Source of the DNA: Marinobacter sp. 2_MG-2023
Lineage (GTDB): Bacteria; Pseudomonadota; Gammaproteobacteria; Pseudomonadales; Oleiphilaceae
Reading direction: 5' to 3'
Assembly: GCF_030546935.1 (NCBI RefSeq)
Contig: NZ_JAUOPH010000001.1
Coordinates: 248,001-312,000 of the forward strand
DNA: 64,000 bases
Each line of letters opens with the position of its first letter. Position 1 is the first letter of the stretch. Below are positions 37,860 through 44,984 of the stretch, piece after piece. The position numbers were made by a program, and so were the translations under genes. The notes under the pieces were generated by a model. It was not told where the DNA came from. It ran no database searches and saw nothing but the letters and a program-made list of their open reading frames with translations.

Positions 37860-38585
37860 TTGCAGACTGATGGTAATCGCTTGTGCCGGCTACTGGCACG
37901 CACACTACTGACGGCTTTCTTGCTCACAACCGCCATGGCGGGCCATGCGCAACAAACGCCCGATGACTATTACCGGGCAGAGTTCGTGATTCTGGAGCGC
38001 ATAATCGATCCGGACGCGGTTAACGAGCGCATGGTTAACCAAAAAGTGGCGGCACCGACAGATACCAACAAGGATCTTTATAGCGTAACCGGTGACGGCA
38101 ACGTGATCTCGTCGCTTAAACTCCAACCTCGAAGCCAGCTTCACCTGGGGAGCGCGGCAAACCGCCTTGAAGCGAGTGGGCGTTACCGGGTGCTTATGTC
38201 CGCCGGCTGGTACGAAGCCTTCCCACCCAACTACAAAGGTCAGCCGCTTCGGGTGGAAATCGGGGACTGGCTGGCACAGGCAGGCCAAAGAGAGATTGAA
38301 GGGCATATCACGATTGATCGGCAACGCTACTTGCACGTCGCCGTTCATCTCAATCACTGGCAAGAAGCAAGCGTTGCGGCCTCTCCTATCGCCCAGGGAA
38401 ATCCAGATCAGGCCTCCGATAGCAGTACTGCAGCAAACGCAGAGCTGGCTATCAAGCCCGACATACCCTTGGACCTGCTAACCTGGATTCGCGAAACCCG
38501 CAGGATGCGGAGTGAGGAAATTCATTTCCTGGATTCCCCCACCATAGGTGTTCTTGTGTTTTTCAGGAAGATTGAGGCAAATTAG
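37860..38585 (+). CDS. CsiV-family (DUF2803) periplasmic protein
   Basis: Small secreted protein, 241 residues, resembling the CsiV family, some members of which bind peptidoglycan and affect envelope integrity in Vibrio. A signal peptide (LLARTLLTAFLLTTAMAGHAQQ) is followed by YRAEFVILERIIDP, family-like SGRYRVLMSAGWYE, and a C-terminal LDSPTIGVLVFFRKIE. TTG start preceded by TGGAG; no ATG fits before the signal peptide. It lies 30 nt after mfd, the same neighbour as in Pseudomonas. Its last 23 nt overlap the end of the convergent phosphorylase gene. Confidence 0.8.
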   Translation: MQTDGNRLCRLLARTLLTAFLLTTAMAGHAQQTPDDYYRAEFVILERIIDPDAVNERMVNQKVAAPTDTNKDLYSVTGDGNVISSLKLQPRSQLHLGSAANRLEASGRYRVLMSAGWYEAFPPNYKGQPLRVEIGDWLAQAGQREIEGHITIDRQRYLHVAVHLNHWQEASVAASPIAQGNPDQASDSSTAANAELAIKPDIPLDLLTWIRETRRMRSEEIHFLDSPTIGVLVFFRKIEAN

Positions 38586-39348
38586 TAAGGGCTCCCAAGC
38601 CGGCCATCGAGATTTCAAGGATGCGTCTCACACCAGACATGCCCTGCTCGATGGCCAATTCGATTTCTTCCATTGTAATGATGTGCTCTGATTTCCCTGC
38701 TGCCCGGTTCACCACCAGACCAAGACACACATAACGCATGCCCAACTCTGCAGCCAGGGCAGCTTCGGGCATTCCGGTCATCCCTACCAGGTCACAACCG
38801 TCCCGTTCCATACGCCGTATTTCCGCTGCTGTTTCAAGCCTCGGCCCCTGAGTCGCTCCATAGACGCCAAACCCGGTAAACGGAACCTTTCGTGCTGTCG
38901 CTGCCTTAATCAAGATGTCCCGAGCGGACTGGTCATATGGCCAGGTAAAATCTATGTGGGTAACCGTTTCCAGCTCCCCTTCAAAAAAGGTACCCGCCCT
39001 TCCCCAGGTGTAATCAATAATCTGGTCCGGGATAACCACGCAGGCGGGGCCCATATCCGGATGTATCCCGCCCACCGCATTCACGCCGATTACCGTGCGC
39101 ACACCGGCGTCGTAAAGCGCCTTGATGTTCGCCCGGTAGTTCACCTCATGAGGCGGTATTCTATGGGGGTTGCCATGTCGGGACAGAAATACAACAGGCT
39201 GGCCATCGAGGTGCCCTTCAGTCAACTCGGATGAAGGAGCCCCCCATGGCGTCTCCAGGGTTCGCGTCCCTGAAATTTCCAGGCCCGATAGGGTCGTCAG
39301 GCCTGTACCACCAATAATCCCAACTGCACCGCTGGCTTCAGACATCAA
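38563..39348 (-). CDS. S-methyl-5'-thioinosine phosphorylase (MTIP)
   Basis: Purine nucleoside phosphorylase-family enzyme that splits 5'-methylthioinosine in methionine salvage and polyamine by-product recycling. The 261 residues show GIIGGTGLTTLSGLE, FLSRHGNPHRIPPHEVNYRANI, GVYGATQGPRLETAAEI and DLVGMTGMPEAALA. The base-specificity region reads LVVNRAAGKSE, lacking the Asp-containing motif of adenosine-type MTA phosphorylases, which favours 6-oxopurine substrates as for P. aeruginosa PA3004. Specificity remains inferred. Its ATG overlaps the stop of the MscS gene, so it is coupled to it. Confidence 0.88.
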   Translation of the reverse strand: MMSEASGAVGIIGGTGLTTLSGLEISGTRTLETPWGAPSSELTEGHLDGQPVVFLSRHGNPHRIPPHEVNYRANIKALYDAGVRTVIGVNAVGGIHPDMGPACVVIPDQIIDYTWGRAGTFFEGELETVTHIDFTWPYDQSARDILIKAATARKVPFTGFGVYGATQGPRLETAAEIRRMERDGCDLVGMTGMPEAALAAELGMRYVCLGLVVNRAAGKSEHIITMEEIELAIEQGMSGVRRILEISMAGLGALTNLPQSS

Positions 39349-40673
39349 TCTCCACCCTCTTCTCCATATCCCGCATCCCGCGATTGCTCGCCTACGTCAC
39401 CCTCTTGAGTATCGTGACGACGACTACGTTGGCGTTTGGCTGCGTCGTCTTTGTTACGCGACGCCCGTTTTTCATTCTTGTCCTTTTTATCGCCGTCCTT
39501 TCCATCACCTTCCTCTCCGTCACCTTCCTTGTGGTCTTCAGCTTGCTTGCCACGAGTGCTTTCCCGTTCCGGAAGCTGGCTATCATCACTGATATGCAAA
39601 GTTTGTGTCGGGAAGGCTATCTCGCCACCGTAGCCAACAATAACGTCACTGATTTTAAGCAGCACGTCCTGCTTCACCTCGTGAAACCTTACCCACTGGG
39701 TGGTCTTGGTGAACGCATAAACCATGATATCCAGCGATGAATGATTGAAAGCCAGAAAATTCACAATCAGGGTTTGATTGCTATCTATATCCTCGTGCTC
39801 TTCCAGCATTGAGCGGATGTCTGCAACTATGGCTGCCATTTCACTGACATCCGCATAGCGGATTCCGATGGTCTCTGAGATACGCCGGTTAGTCATCCGC
39901 GAGGGGTTCTCTACCGCAATGGTTGTAAATGCAGCGTTGGGAACATACAGAGGACGTTTATCAAACGTCCGGATGGTCGTAAGCCTCCACCCGATCTGCT
40001 CCACGGTTCCCTCAATATTACGATCCGGTGAGCGAACCCAGTCTCCGACTTTGAATGGCCGGTCCAGGTGAATGATAAAACCACCAAAAAAGTTGGCCAG
40101 CAGGTCTTTGGCCGCAAAACCTACAGCGATACCGCCTACGCCACCAAAAGCAAGCACGCCCGAAAGGCTATACCCCAGCGACTGCAAACTGATCAGTACG
40201 GCCGTAATCAACACCACAGCTCTGGACAGCTTGCTGATCGCATTAACCGTGGTGTAGTCCATAGGCTTTTTCATTCTTACCGGAGAGATGAGAATTCCCT
40301 CCACTTCTTTGATCATCCGGAGTACAGACCAAACAAAGATAAAAATGAAGCCTACCTGGAGCAGGGTCTCGTTAGCTGTGAAGATCTCTGCCGACGAATA
40401 ATGGTGCGCCACCTCAGCGGCCCAATAAACCCCCTGAAGCCAAACGAACGCCACAACCGGAGAACGAGTAGCATGAAGCAGCGAATCATCCCAGATATTC
40501 TTGGTTTTCGAGAACTTGCGTTCCAGGGCACGGATGATATGGCTGGCAATATACGCAATCAGAGCCGTACCAAACACCAACGCGAAAACCACAATGGCTG
40601 CGCGCCACGCCTCAGAAAGCACACCAAAGCTCTCTATCCAGCCATTTACGGTGGACATCATTTCGCCAATCAT
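39345..40673 (-). CDS. MscS-family mechanosensitive channel with long charged tail
   Basis: Inner-membrane small-conductance channel, 442 residues. Four or five hydrophobic segments (such as AAIVVFALVFGTALIAYIASH and AVVLITAVLISLQSLGYSL) lead into the pore helix GVLAFGGVGGIAVGFAAKDLLANFFGG, then the MscS beta domain with DRPFKVGDWV, EGTVEQIGWRLTTIRTFD and VPNAAF. The last 70 residues are a run of Asp, Glu, Lys and Arg (KEGDGEEGDGKDGDKKDKNE and on), unlike ordinary MscS. It starts 33 nt after the L,D-transpeptidase gene and overlaps the phosphorylase ATG. Likely part of a psrA-led operon. Confidence 0.93.
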   Translation of the reverse strand: MIGEMMSTVNGWIESFGVLSEAWRAAIVVFALVFGTALIAYIASHIIRALERKFSKTKNIWDDSLLHATRSPVVAFVWLQGVYWAAEVAHHYSSAEIFTANETLLQVGFIFIFVWSVLRMIKEVEGILISPVRMKKPMDYTTVNAISKLSRAVVLITAVLISLQSLGYSLSGVLAFGGVGGIAVGFAAKDLLANFFGGFIIHLDRPFKVGDWVRSPDRNIEGTVEQIGWRLTTIRTFDKRPLYVPNAAFTTIAVENPSRMTNRRISETIGIRYADVSEMAAIVADIRSMLEEHEDIDSNQTLIVNFLAFNHSSLDIMVYAFTKTTQWVRFHEVKQDVLLKISDVIVGYGGEIAFPTQTLHISDDSQLPERESTRGKQAEDHKEGDGEEGDGKDGDKKDKNEKRASRNKDDAAKRQRSRRHDTQEGDVGEQSRDAGYGEEGGD

Positions 40674-40706
40674 CGGAATCCTCTAGTCGCTGTCATAAAT
40701 CTGGTT

Positions 40707-41207
40707 TCAACGGATCATAACCGGCATACCCGATCGGGCACACTCGAACAGTTCTATAACGTCGGTATTTCGCATACGAATGCATCCATGAGAAAGCGCC
40801 AGCCCCATAGGCTCTGTATCAGGAGTACCATGTATGTATATAAAACGTCGGAAGGTATCGACACCAGCACCACGATTTTTCCCCGATTCCAAACCGCAAA
40901 GCCAGAGAATGCGACTCAGGATCCAGTCGCGACCCGGGTGCCTGGCTGCGAGTTCCGGGGTATAGATTTCGCCAGTGGGTCGACGGGCTCGAAAAACCGT
41001 ATTTTCTGGGAGTCCGGAGCCCACCATAGCGCGGATGTAGTGCTTACCTCTCGGTGTACAACCACTACCATTGAGCTCACCTGCGCCGTTAAGCGCGGTA
41101 GAAACAGCATAGCGTTCAATAAGGCGCCCGTTTGCACCAAGCACAGACAGGCTCTGGTCATCCAGGCTGATATCGATTGAACAGGCACTGCAGTTGCTTT
41201 GATTCAA
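40707..41207 (-). CDS. L,D-transpeptidase (YkuD) family protein
   Basis: Small YkuD-domain protein of 166 residues, almost only the catalytic domain. The active-site motif is complete: IYIHGTPD and, 12 residues on, LSHGCIRM with the nucleophilic Cys; the preceding phrases TPRGKHYIRAM and IYTPELAARHPGRDWILSRI fit the family. No signal peptide is evident, so its location is unclear; it may act in the periplasm via unrecognised export or have a shifted start. The only in-frame start is TTG 41207, and GGAGGG lies about 14 nt upstream, longer than usual. Between psrA (55 nt) and mscS (33 nt). Confidence 0.85.
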   Translation of the reverse strand: MNQSNCSACSIDISLDDQSLSVLGANGRLIERYAVSTALNGAGELNGSGCTPRGKHYIRAMVGSGLPENTVFRARRPTGEIYTPELAARHPGRDWILSRILWLCGLESGKNRGAGVDTFRRFIYIHGTPDTEPMGLALSHGCIRMRNTDVIELFECARSGMPVMIR

Positions 41208-41262
41208 AACGGGTTGGGCTCCCTCCGGGACTGTTGGGGAAGCCTAACCGAGAGGGTGCAAG

Positions 41263-41940
41263 TCAGGCAACCGGCATCTTGTCGGGGGCGGGAGGAACGA
41301 GCAAGGCATCCTGCGCCTGCATGCCGGCTGCAAGGAAGGGCACAAGGCGTGCGGCAATTTCCTGTACTGTGGTTTCTACACCCAACTTGTTCCGCAAAAT
41401 GTCCTGCAGGGCATCGCTGCTGGACATGGTGAACGCGGTAGCTCCAAGCATGAACTGAATGCGCCAGTAACGATCAACGGCGGAAAGCTGCGGTGTAGCT
41501 TCCTTTAAAAGCCGCATAAAGCGACTGAAAGGCTGACTGTATTCCTGCTCAAGGAACTTGCGCAGGTGCCCTTGTGACTGGGTATATGCCAGCCCAAGAA
41601 GCCTCATGAAAATCGAAATACCCTTCTCATTCCTTTGTGGCATGCGCACGGCACTCTCAGTGAGAGCCCACAAAGTCTGATTCAACGTAGGGGGCGTACC
41701 TTTACAGCGGGCTTCCAGCTCATCAAATGCGTTTTCAAGCGTCGCCGAGAACGGCGTCAGAAAACGACCAAAGACTGCATGGATCAGCGCATTTTTGGAA
41801 CCGAAATGGTAGTTTACGGCGGCCAGGTTTACTTTGGCCTTGCTGGTAATCATCCGCAATGAAGTCTCTGAAAAACCACGCTCAGCGAACAATTCTTCTG
41901 CGGCATCAAGAATTCTGTCAACAGTATCTGACTGGGCCAT
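41263..41940 (-). CDS. psrA: TetR-family fatty-acid-responsive regulator PsrA
   Basis: DNA-binding repressor/activator that senses long-chain fatty acids or acyl-CoA in Pseudomonas and controls beta-oxidation, rpoS and its own gene. The 225 residues begin MAQSDTVDRILDAAEELFAE, almost the Pseudomonas PsrA start, with the helix-turn-helix region SLRMITSKAKVNLAAVNYHF followed by GSKNALIHAVFGRFLTPF. C-terminal domain is TetR_C-like. Two PsrA-type palindromes overlap its promoter, so autorepression is expected. It heads psrA-L,D-transpeptidase-mscS-phosphorylase with gaps of 55, 33 and -4 nt. Confidence 0.9.
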   Translation of the reverse strand: MAQSDTVDRILDAAEELFAERGFSETSLRMITSKAKVNLAAVNYHFGSKNALIHAVFGRFLTPFSATLENAFDELEARCKGTPPTLNQTLWALTESAVRMPQRNEKGISIFMRLLGLAYTQSQGHLRKFLEQEYSQPFSRFMRLLKEATPQLSAVDRYWRIQFMLGATAFTMSSSDALQDILRNKLGVETTVQEIAARLVPFLAAGMQAQDALLVPPAPDKMPVA

Positions 41941-41960
41941 TTTGTTTTCAGTGCCTCTAG

Positions 41961-41974
41961 CAAACGTCTGTTTG
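41961..41974. promoter_or_regulatory. PsrA operator 1
   Basis: CAAACGTCTGTTTG, a perfect CAAAC-N4-GTTTG palindrome that fits the known PsrA site G/CAAAC-N2-4-GTTTG/C. It covers the expected transcription start of psrA, 21-34 nt upstream of the ATG. Confidence 0.8.
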
Positions 41975-41987
41975 AAACATACGTTTG
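41974..41987. promoter_or_regulatory. PsrA operator 2
   Basis: GAAACATACGTTTG, a GAAAC-N4-GTTTG near-palindrome sharing one base with operator 1. It overlays the -10 box of the psrA promoter. Confidence 0.75.
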
Positions 41988-42004
41988 AAGCACATTTATG
42001 TCAA
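41976..42004 (-). promoter_or_regulatory. psrA: psrA promoter
   Basis: Minus-strand consensus TTGACA (42004-41999), 17-nt spacer and TATGTT (41981-41976). The -35 box contains the TGA stop of the upstream membrane-protein gene. Operator 2 covers the -10 and operator 1 the start region, the geometry of an autorepressed promoter. Confidence 0.8.
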
Positions 42005-42855
42005 GTTCTCTCCTCCGGCTCCGCCACCGCTTCCTGCCAGCCGCGGTCGATGGCATTCTGATTACCTTCCAGAAAAGCAGCCTGAACCCGACTGTAAGCC
42101 TTTTCAGCTTCAAGAAGATAAATCAGATAGACCCGGACATGCTCACGTCGGGATAAGGCTCGAGGCAGGGCTTTCTGCTCAGACAAACGCAAAAGCCTGC
42201 TGAACCGGGTATTTTTCAGGGCGGGATTAAAGTCGGCCATGCGTGCACACTGCCAGATAAGTCCTTCTTTACCCTCCAGATGCTCGGCGTGTTTCCGGGC
42301 ATCACGTATCATACGCTGGCGCCTGATCAGTAAATCGAGATAAGAAGGCTCCGAGGTGTATATCCGGCGAACGGCTGGGATACCCAACAGAATTATAATA
42401 ACGAAGGCACCAAAGCCGCCTCCTGCAACCCAGGCCGGCACGAAACCTGTCAGTCCACTCAGGAATATAACTGCCGCCACCAGCGCACTGAAGATCCACA
42501 GGTCACGACTGCGTCGTGCAGACGCAACACTGAAATTATCTGGCCAGTCATTCATTGCCAGCAAGTCAAAATCCATCAATAGCACGCGGTCACACTGACG
42601 CAACATCAGTCTAAGCGTCCGCTGCCTGGATTCAACCTGGACGGGATCTGCGCTCTGTGCTTCGACATCGCCGGCCAACCTGTCCTCAGCGTTCGCAAGG
42701 ACCTCTTTTGGGGAGTCAGCTGCAGAGGTTTCCTGATGGGCATCCGGCTGCTCAATGACGGGGACAGGAACAGGGTCCGCCGACCGCCCGGGATGCAATA
42801 CAGCCCCCTGCGCGGCACCAGTTAAAGTTTCTGCGGCATTCTGATTTTGAGCCAT
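42001..42855 (-). CDS. Conserved-looking membrane protein of unknown function
   Basis: I do not recognise this 284-residue protein. An acidic, Pro/Ala/Gln-rich N-terminus (1-75) precedes a basic stretch, two closely spaced membrane helices at about 118-160 (LWIFSALVAAVIFLSGLTGF and GGFGAFVIIILLGIPAVRRI) and an Arg/Lys-rich helical C-terminus (LLIRRQRMIRDARKHAEHLE). Topology would place both ends in the cytoplasm. It has normal codon use for the window. It lies between psrA (60 nt downstream, same strand) and ribE (divergent, 189 nt). The psrA promoter overlaps its stop codon. Confidence 0.75.
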   Translation of the reverse strand: MAQNQNAAETLTGAAQGAVLHPGRSADPVPVPVIEQPDAHQETSAADSPKEVLANAEDRLAGDVEAQSADPVQVESRQRTLRLMLRQCDRVLLMDFDLLAMNDWPDNFSVASARRSRDLWIFSALVAAVIFLSGLTGFVPAWVAGGGFGAFVIIILLGIPAVRRIYTSEPSYLDLLIRRQRMIRDARKHAEHLEGKEGLIWQCARMADFNPALKNTRFSRLLRLSEQKALPRALSRREHVRVYLIYLLEAEKAYSRVQAAFLEGNQNAIDRGWQEAVAEPEERT

Positions 42856-42972
42856 GACGTTATATCCAGTGCGTTATGGAATCTCGGTAAACAAATCTGT
42901 TAAAAAATGTATCGGCAGGCTTGCACAGATCTTGAACCATGATGTTTCCGATGGCACTTCCCGCCTCTGAAC

Positions 42973-43001
42973 TTGGCAACGGCAAGCTTGCTCGCTATCC
43001 T
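42973..43001 (+). promoter_or_regulatory. Putative sigma70 promoter of riboflavin synthase
   Basis: TTGGCA (42973-42978), 17-nt spacer, TATCCT (42996-43001). Transcription near 43008 leaves a 37-nt leader, too short for an FMN riboswitch, and supports translation from ATG 43045. Confidence 0.55.
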
Positions 43002-43044
43002 TTCCGTCCGTTTTCGCTCTCTACTCTCTATAAGAGGCCTGCTT

Positions 43045-43689
43045 ATGTTCACCGGTATTGTTCAGGGTATTGCCGTTGTTGAAGATGTCGCCGCCGCGAC
43101 CGGATTGAGTACGTTCGCAATCCGCTTGCCGGAAAACAGCGCAGAAGGCGTGGACATTGGCGCATCGGTGGCAATCAATGGCACCTGCCTTACCGTTACC
43201 CGCCAAACCGGCAACATACTGTTTTTCGACGCCATGCAGGAAACCTTGAGTTTGACAACGCTTGGCACCCTGGAGCCGGGGCACAAGATCAACTTTGAGC
43301 GGGCCGCGCGGATTGGCGATGAAATTGGCGGCCATTTGTTGTCGGGACACATTCACACAACGGCAAATGTTATTAAGATACTGCGGCCGGAAAACAACGT
43401 GACGATCTGGTTTGAAGTGCCGGATGAGTGGGCTCGCTACATTTTTGCCAAAGGCTACATTGCGATCAATGGCGCGAGCCTCACCATTGGTGAGGTGGAT
43501 GGCAACCGCTTCAACGTTCACCTGATTCCCGAAACCCTGAGAGCTACCACCTTTGGTGTCATTGAAGAAGGCATGAAGGTCAATATCGAAATCGACAGCC
43601 AGACACAAACCATTGTGGATACGCTGACGCGATTGGGTTACGACAGCCAGGCCTCGAAGACCACAAACCTGGGATCAGCATCCAGCTGA
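43045..43689 (+). CDS. ribE: Riboflavin synthase alpha subunit
   Basis: Converts two 6,7-dimethyl-8-ribityllumazine molecules to riboflavin. The 214 residues begin at ATG 43045 after AAGAGGCC, giving the invariant MFTGIVQG; an upstream start would lie before the predicted promoter. Two lumazine-binding barrels are visible: VAINGTCLTVT, DAMQETLSLTTLG, GDEIGGHLLSGHI and AINGASLTIGEV, FNVHLIPETLRATTFG, VNIEIDSQTQTIVDTL. It most resembles the E. coli stand-alone enzyme, not a ribD-linked copy; no other rib gene is nearby. The last 52 nt overlap the convergent rlmG gene. Confidence 0.96.
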   Translation: MFTGIVQGIAVVEDVAAATGLSTFAIRLPENSAEGVDIGASVAINGTCLTVTRQTGNILFFDAMQETLSLTTLGTLEPGHKINFERAARIGDEIGGHLLSGHIHTTANVIKILRPENNVTIWFEVPDEWARYIFAKGYIAINGASLTIGEVDGNRFNVHLIPETLRATTFGVIEEGMKVNIEIDSQTQTIVDTLTRLGYDSQASKTTNLGSASS

Positions 43690-44801
43690 CGCACCTGCGG
43701 AAAGAAACGCCGCAAACTTCGGTGATACCCAAGATGCCGGTTGCCCACCATAATCAGGCGGCCGGTTGCAGACAGATTCTGCGACGCCTGCTCAAACAAC
43801 CTCAAAGCGATATGGTCGGCGACTACACCACCCTCGTGGAACGGTGGATTTAACAGGATCCGCTCAAACGGTCCCTTGCCTTTGGCAATTCCATCCGCAT
43901 GCAGAAATGCACCCCTGACATCGGGAAATGCCGCTTCTGTATTACTGCGGGCACTCAAGACCGCCTGGCTGGACACGTCGCTGAAGGTCACTTCAAGATC
44001 CGGCCGCATAGCCAAAGCGCTCAGGCCAAGCACGCCGTTACCGCAAGCCAAATCCAGTACCTGGGCACCTGCATGGCAGTGCTCCAGGGCAGACTTCAGA
44101 TGCGGCAGCATCAGCCGCGTGCCTATATCCAGCTTTTCCCGCGCAAAAACAGCGGGCATAGCGGCGACACGAAGTTCTTTGCCGTGCAGTTTGCCCGCCA
44201 GGTCATAGCCTTTCCAGATCCCGGGCCAGCCGTTGAGCGTCGCCTCACCGCAACCACAGGTCATCATGCGAGCTTTCTTTACTGCCCGGCTCACGCTCTG
44301 GACTTCCACAGTTTTGGCAAAGACATCAACACTTCGATCTGGAAGATGCTTGATCATTCCTGCGGCCAATATAGTCCCATCCGGCTTGATCGCACCATTA
44401 GCCCAGCGCAGCAACCACTCCAGGTAGTCGGTTTCGCGGGGAATCTTCAGCAGAATCAAATCATAAGACTTATCGGGAGGCTGCAACCAGCTGTGTATAT
44501 ACTCCGGTGCCGAATAGCCAGGGTTCTGCTCCGCATTCTCCGTCAACGCACCGCTGAGTTGAGCCCCATCGGCAACCACATCCGGTGCATACCGGGACAA
44601 AGCCAGCGTCAGGGCGCCGAACTGATCATCCACAATCAGTACCCTGATATCCGGCGACACTTCCAGCCGGGTGCATGCCTCTTTCAACAGCAGCTCGTCG
44701 GCAGCGTTCCAGGCGCGCAAGCTCGGATCATCTGTGCCAGGACGGCTCAGAAGAAGGCTACCACAGGGAAAATCCAGCACAGCGGTTGTCATATCAGGCA
44801 T
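43638..44801 (-). CDS. rlmG: 23S rRNA (guanine-1835-N2) methyltransferase RlmG
   Basis: SAM-dependent methyltransferase acting on G1835 of 23S rRNA. The 387 residues match E. coli RlmG (378): pseudo-domain start with LRAWNAADELLLKEACTR and DDQFGALTLALSRYAPDV, link LDIGTRLMLPHLKSAL, SAM site VLDLACGNGVLGLSALAMRP, catalytic LLNPPFHEGG, and end NRHLGYHRSLRRFF...FVVFEAWLS. The C-terminus ends where E. coli RlmG does, so the 52-nt overlap with ribE is probably real. RBS is weak. Close paralogue of RsmC, encoded just upstream. Confidence 0.93.
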   Translation of the reverse strand: MPDMTTAVLDFPCGSLLLSRPGTDDPSLRAWNAADELLLKEACTRLEVSPDIRVLIVDDQFGALTLALSRYAPDVVADGAQLSGALTENAEQNPGYSAPEYIHSWLQPPDKSYDLILLKIPRETDYLEWLLRWANGAIKPDGTILAAGMIKHLPDRSVDVFAKTVEVQSVSRAVKKARMMTCGCGEATLNGWPGIWKGYDLAGKLHGKELRVAAMPAVFAREKLDIGTRLMLPHLKSALEHCHAGAQVLDLACGNGVLGLSALAMRPDLEVTFSDVSSQAVLSARSNTEAAFPDVRGAFLHADGIAKGKGPFERILLNPPFHEGGVVADHIALRLFEQASQNLSATGRLIMVGNRHLGYHRSLRRFFPQVRQLDADPRFVVFEAWLS

Positions 44802-44891
44802 CCAGAGGGGAATTCGCTAGAAAGATGCCATTTTAGGCTGATTACTCTAAAAAATAACCCTATCGTTCATTCTGTTACTTCAAGAAGTGTT

Positions 44892-44982
44892 CTCTCAATG
44901 AGAGCTCTTTTTAAAAACTTTCACGGTTAGCTTCGTTGTTACCGGAAGCGGACCTTTTGCCCCTAACCCCTGGGGCTTTTTT
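44892..44982 (+). ncRNA. Candidate small RNA (3' part) with three hairpins
   Basis: The plus strand between rlmG and rsmC, both on the minus strand, shows CTCTC-AAT-GAGAG (44892-44904), GCTTC-N10-GAAGC (44930-44949) and a terminator at 44959-44982. No plus-strand gene ends here, so the terminator implies an independent transcript starting perhaps near 44850. No Rfam family is recognised and no clear promoter is seen. Confidence 0.35.
44959..44982 (+). terminator. Plus-strand intrinsic terminator with no upstream gene
   Basis: GCCCC (44959-44963) pairs with GGGGC (44972-44976) and is followed by six T. On the minus strand the stem is followed by A residues, so it cannot serve rsmC, whose stop lies 3 nt away. 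Confidence 0.7.
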
Positions 44983-44984
44983 CG

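Noticed and set aside
40068-41180. Plus-strand ORF of 370 codons over the MscS and L,D-transpeptidase genes
   Set aside because: Antisense shadow spanning two real genes and their gap.
42856-43044. FMN riboswitch before riboflavin synthase
   Set aside because: The predicted leader is only about 37 nt and none of the conserved FMN-aptamer segments is visible.
43899-44930. Plus-strand ORF of 343 codons over rlmG
   Set aside because: Antisense to rlmG; no RBS or domain. It could coincide with the candidate small RNA region only by chance.
44892-44982. RsmY/RsmZ-type CsrA-binding RNA
   Set aside because: Only two GGA triplets are present and they are not in hairpin loops.
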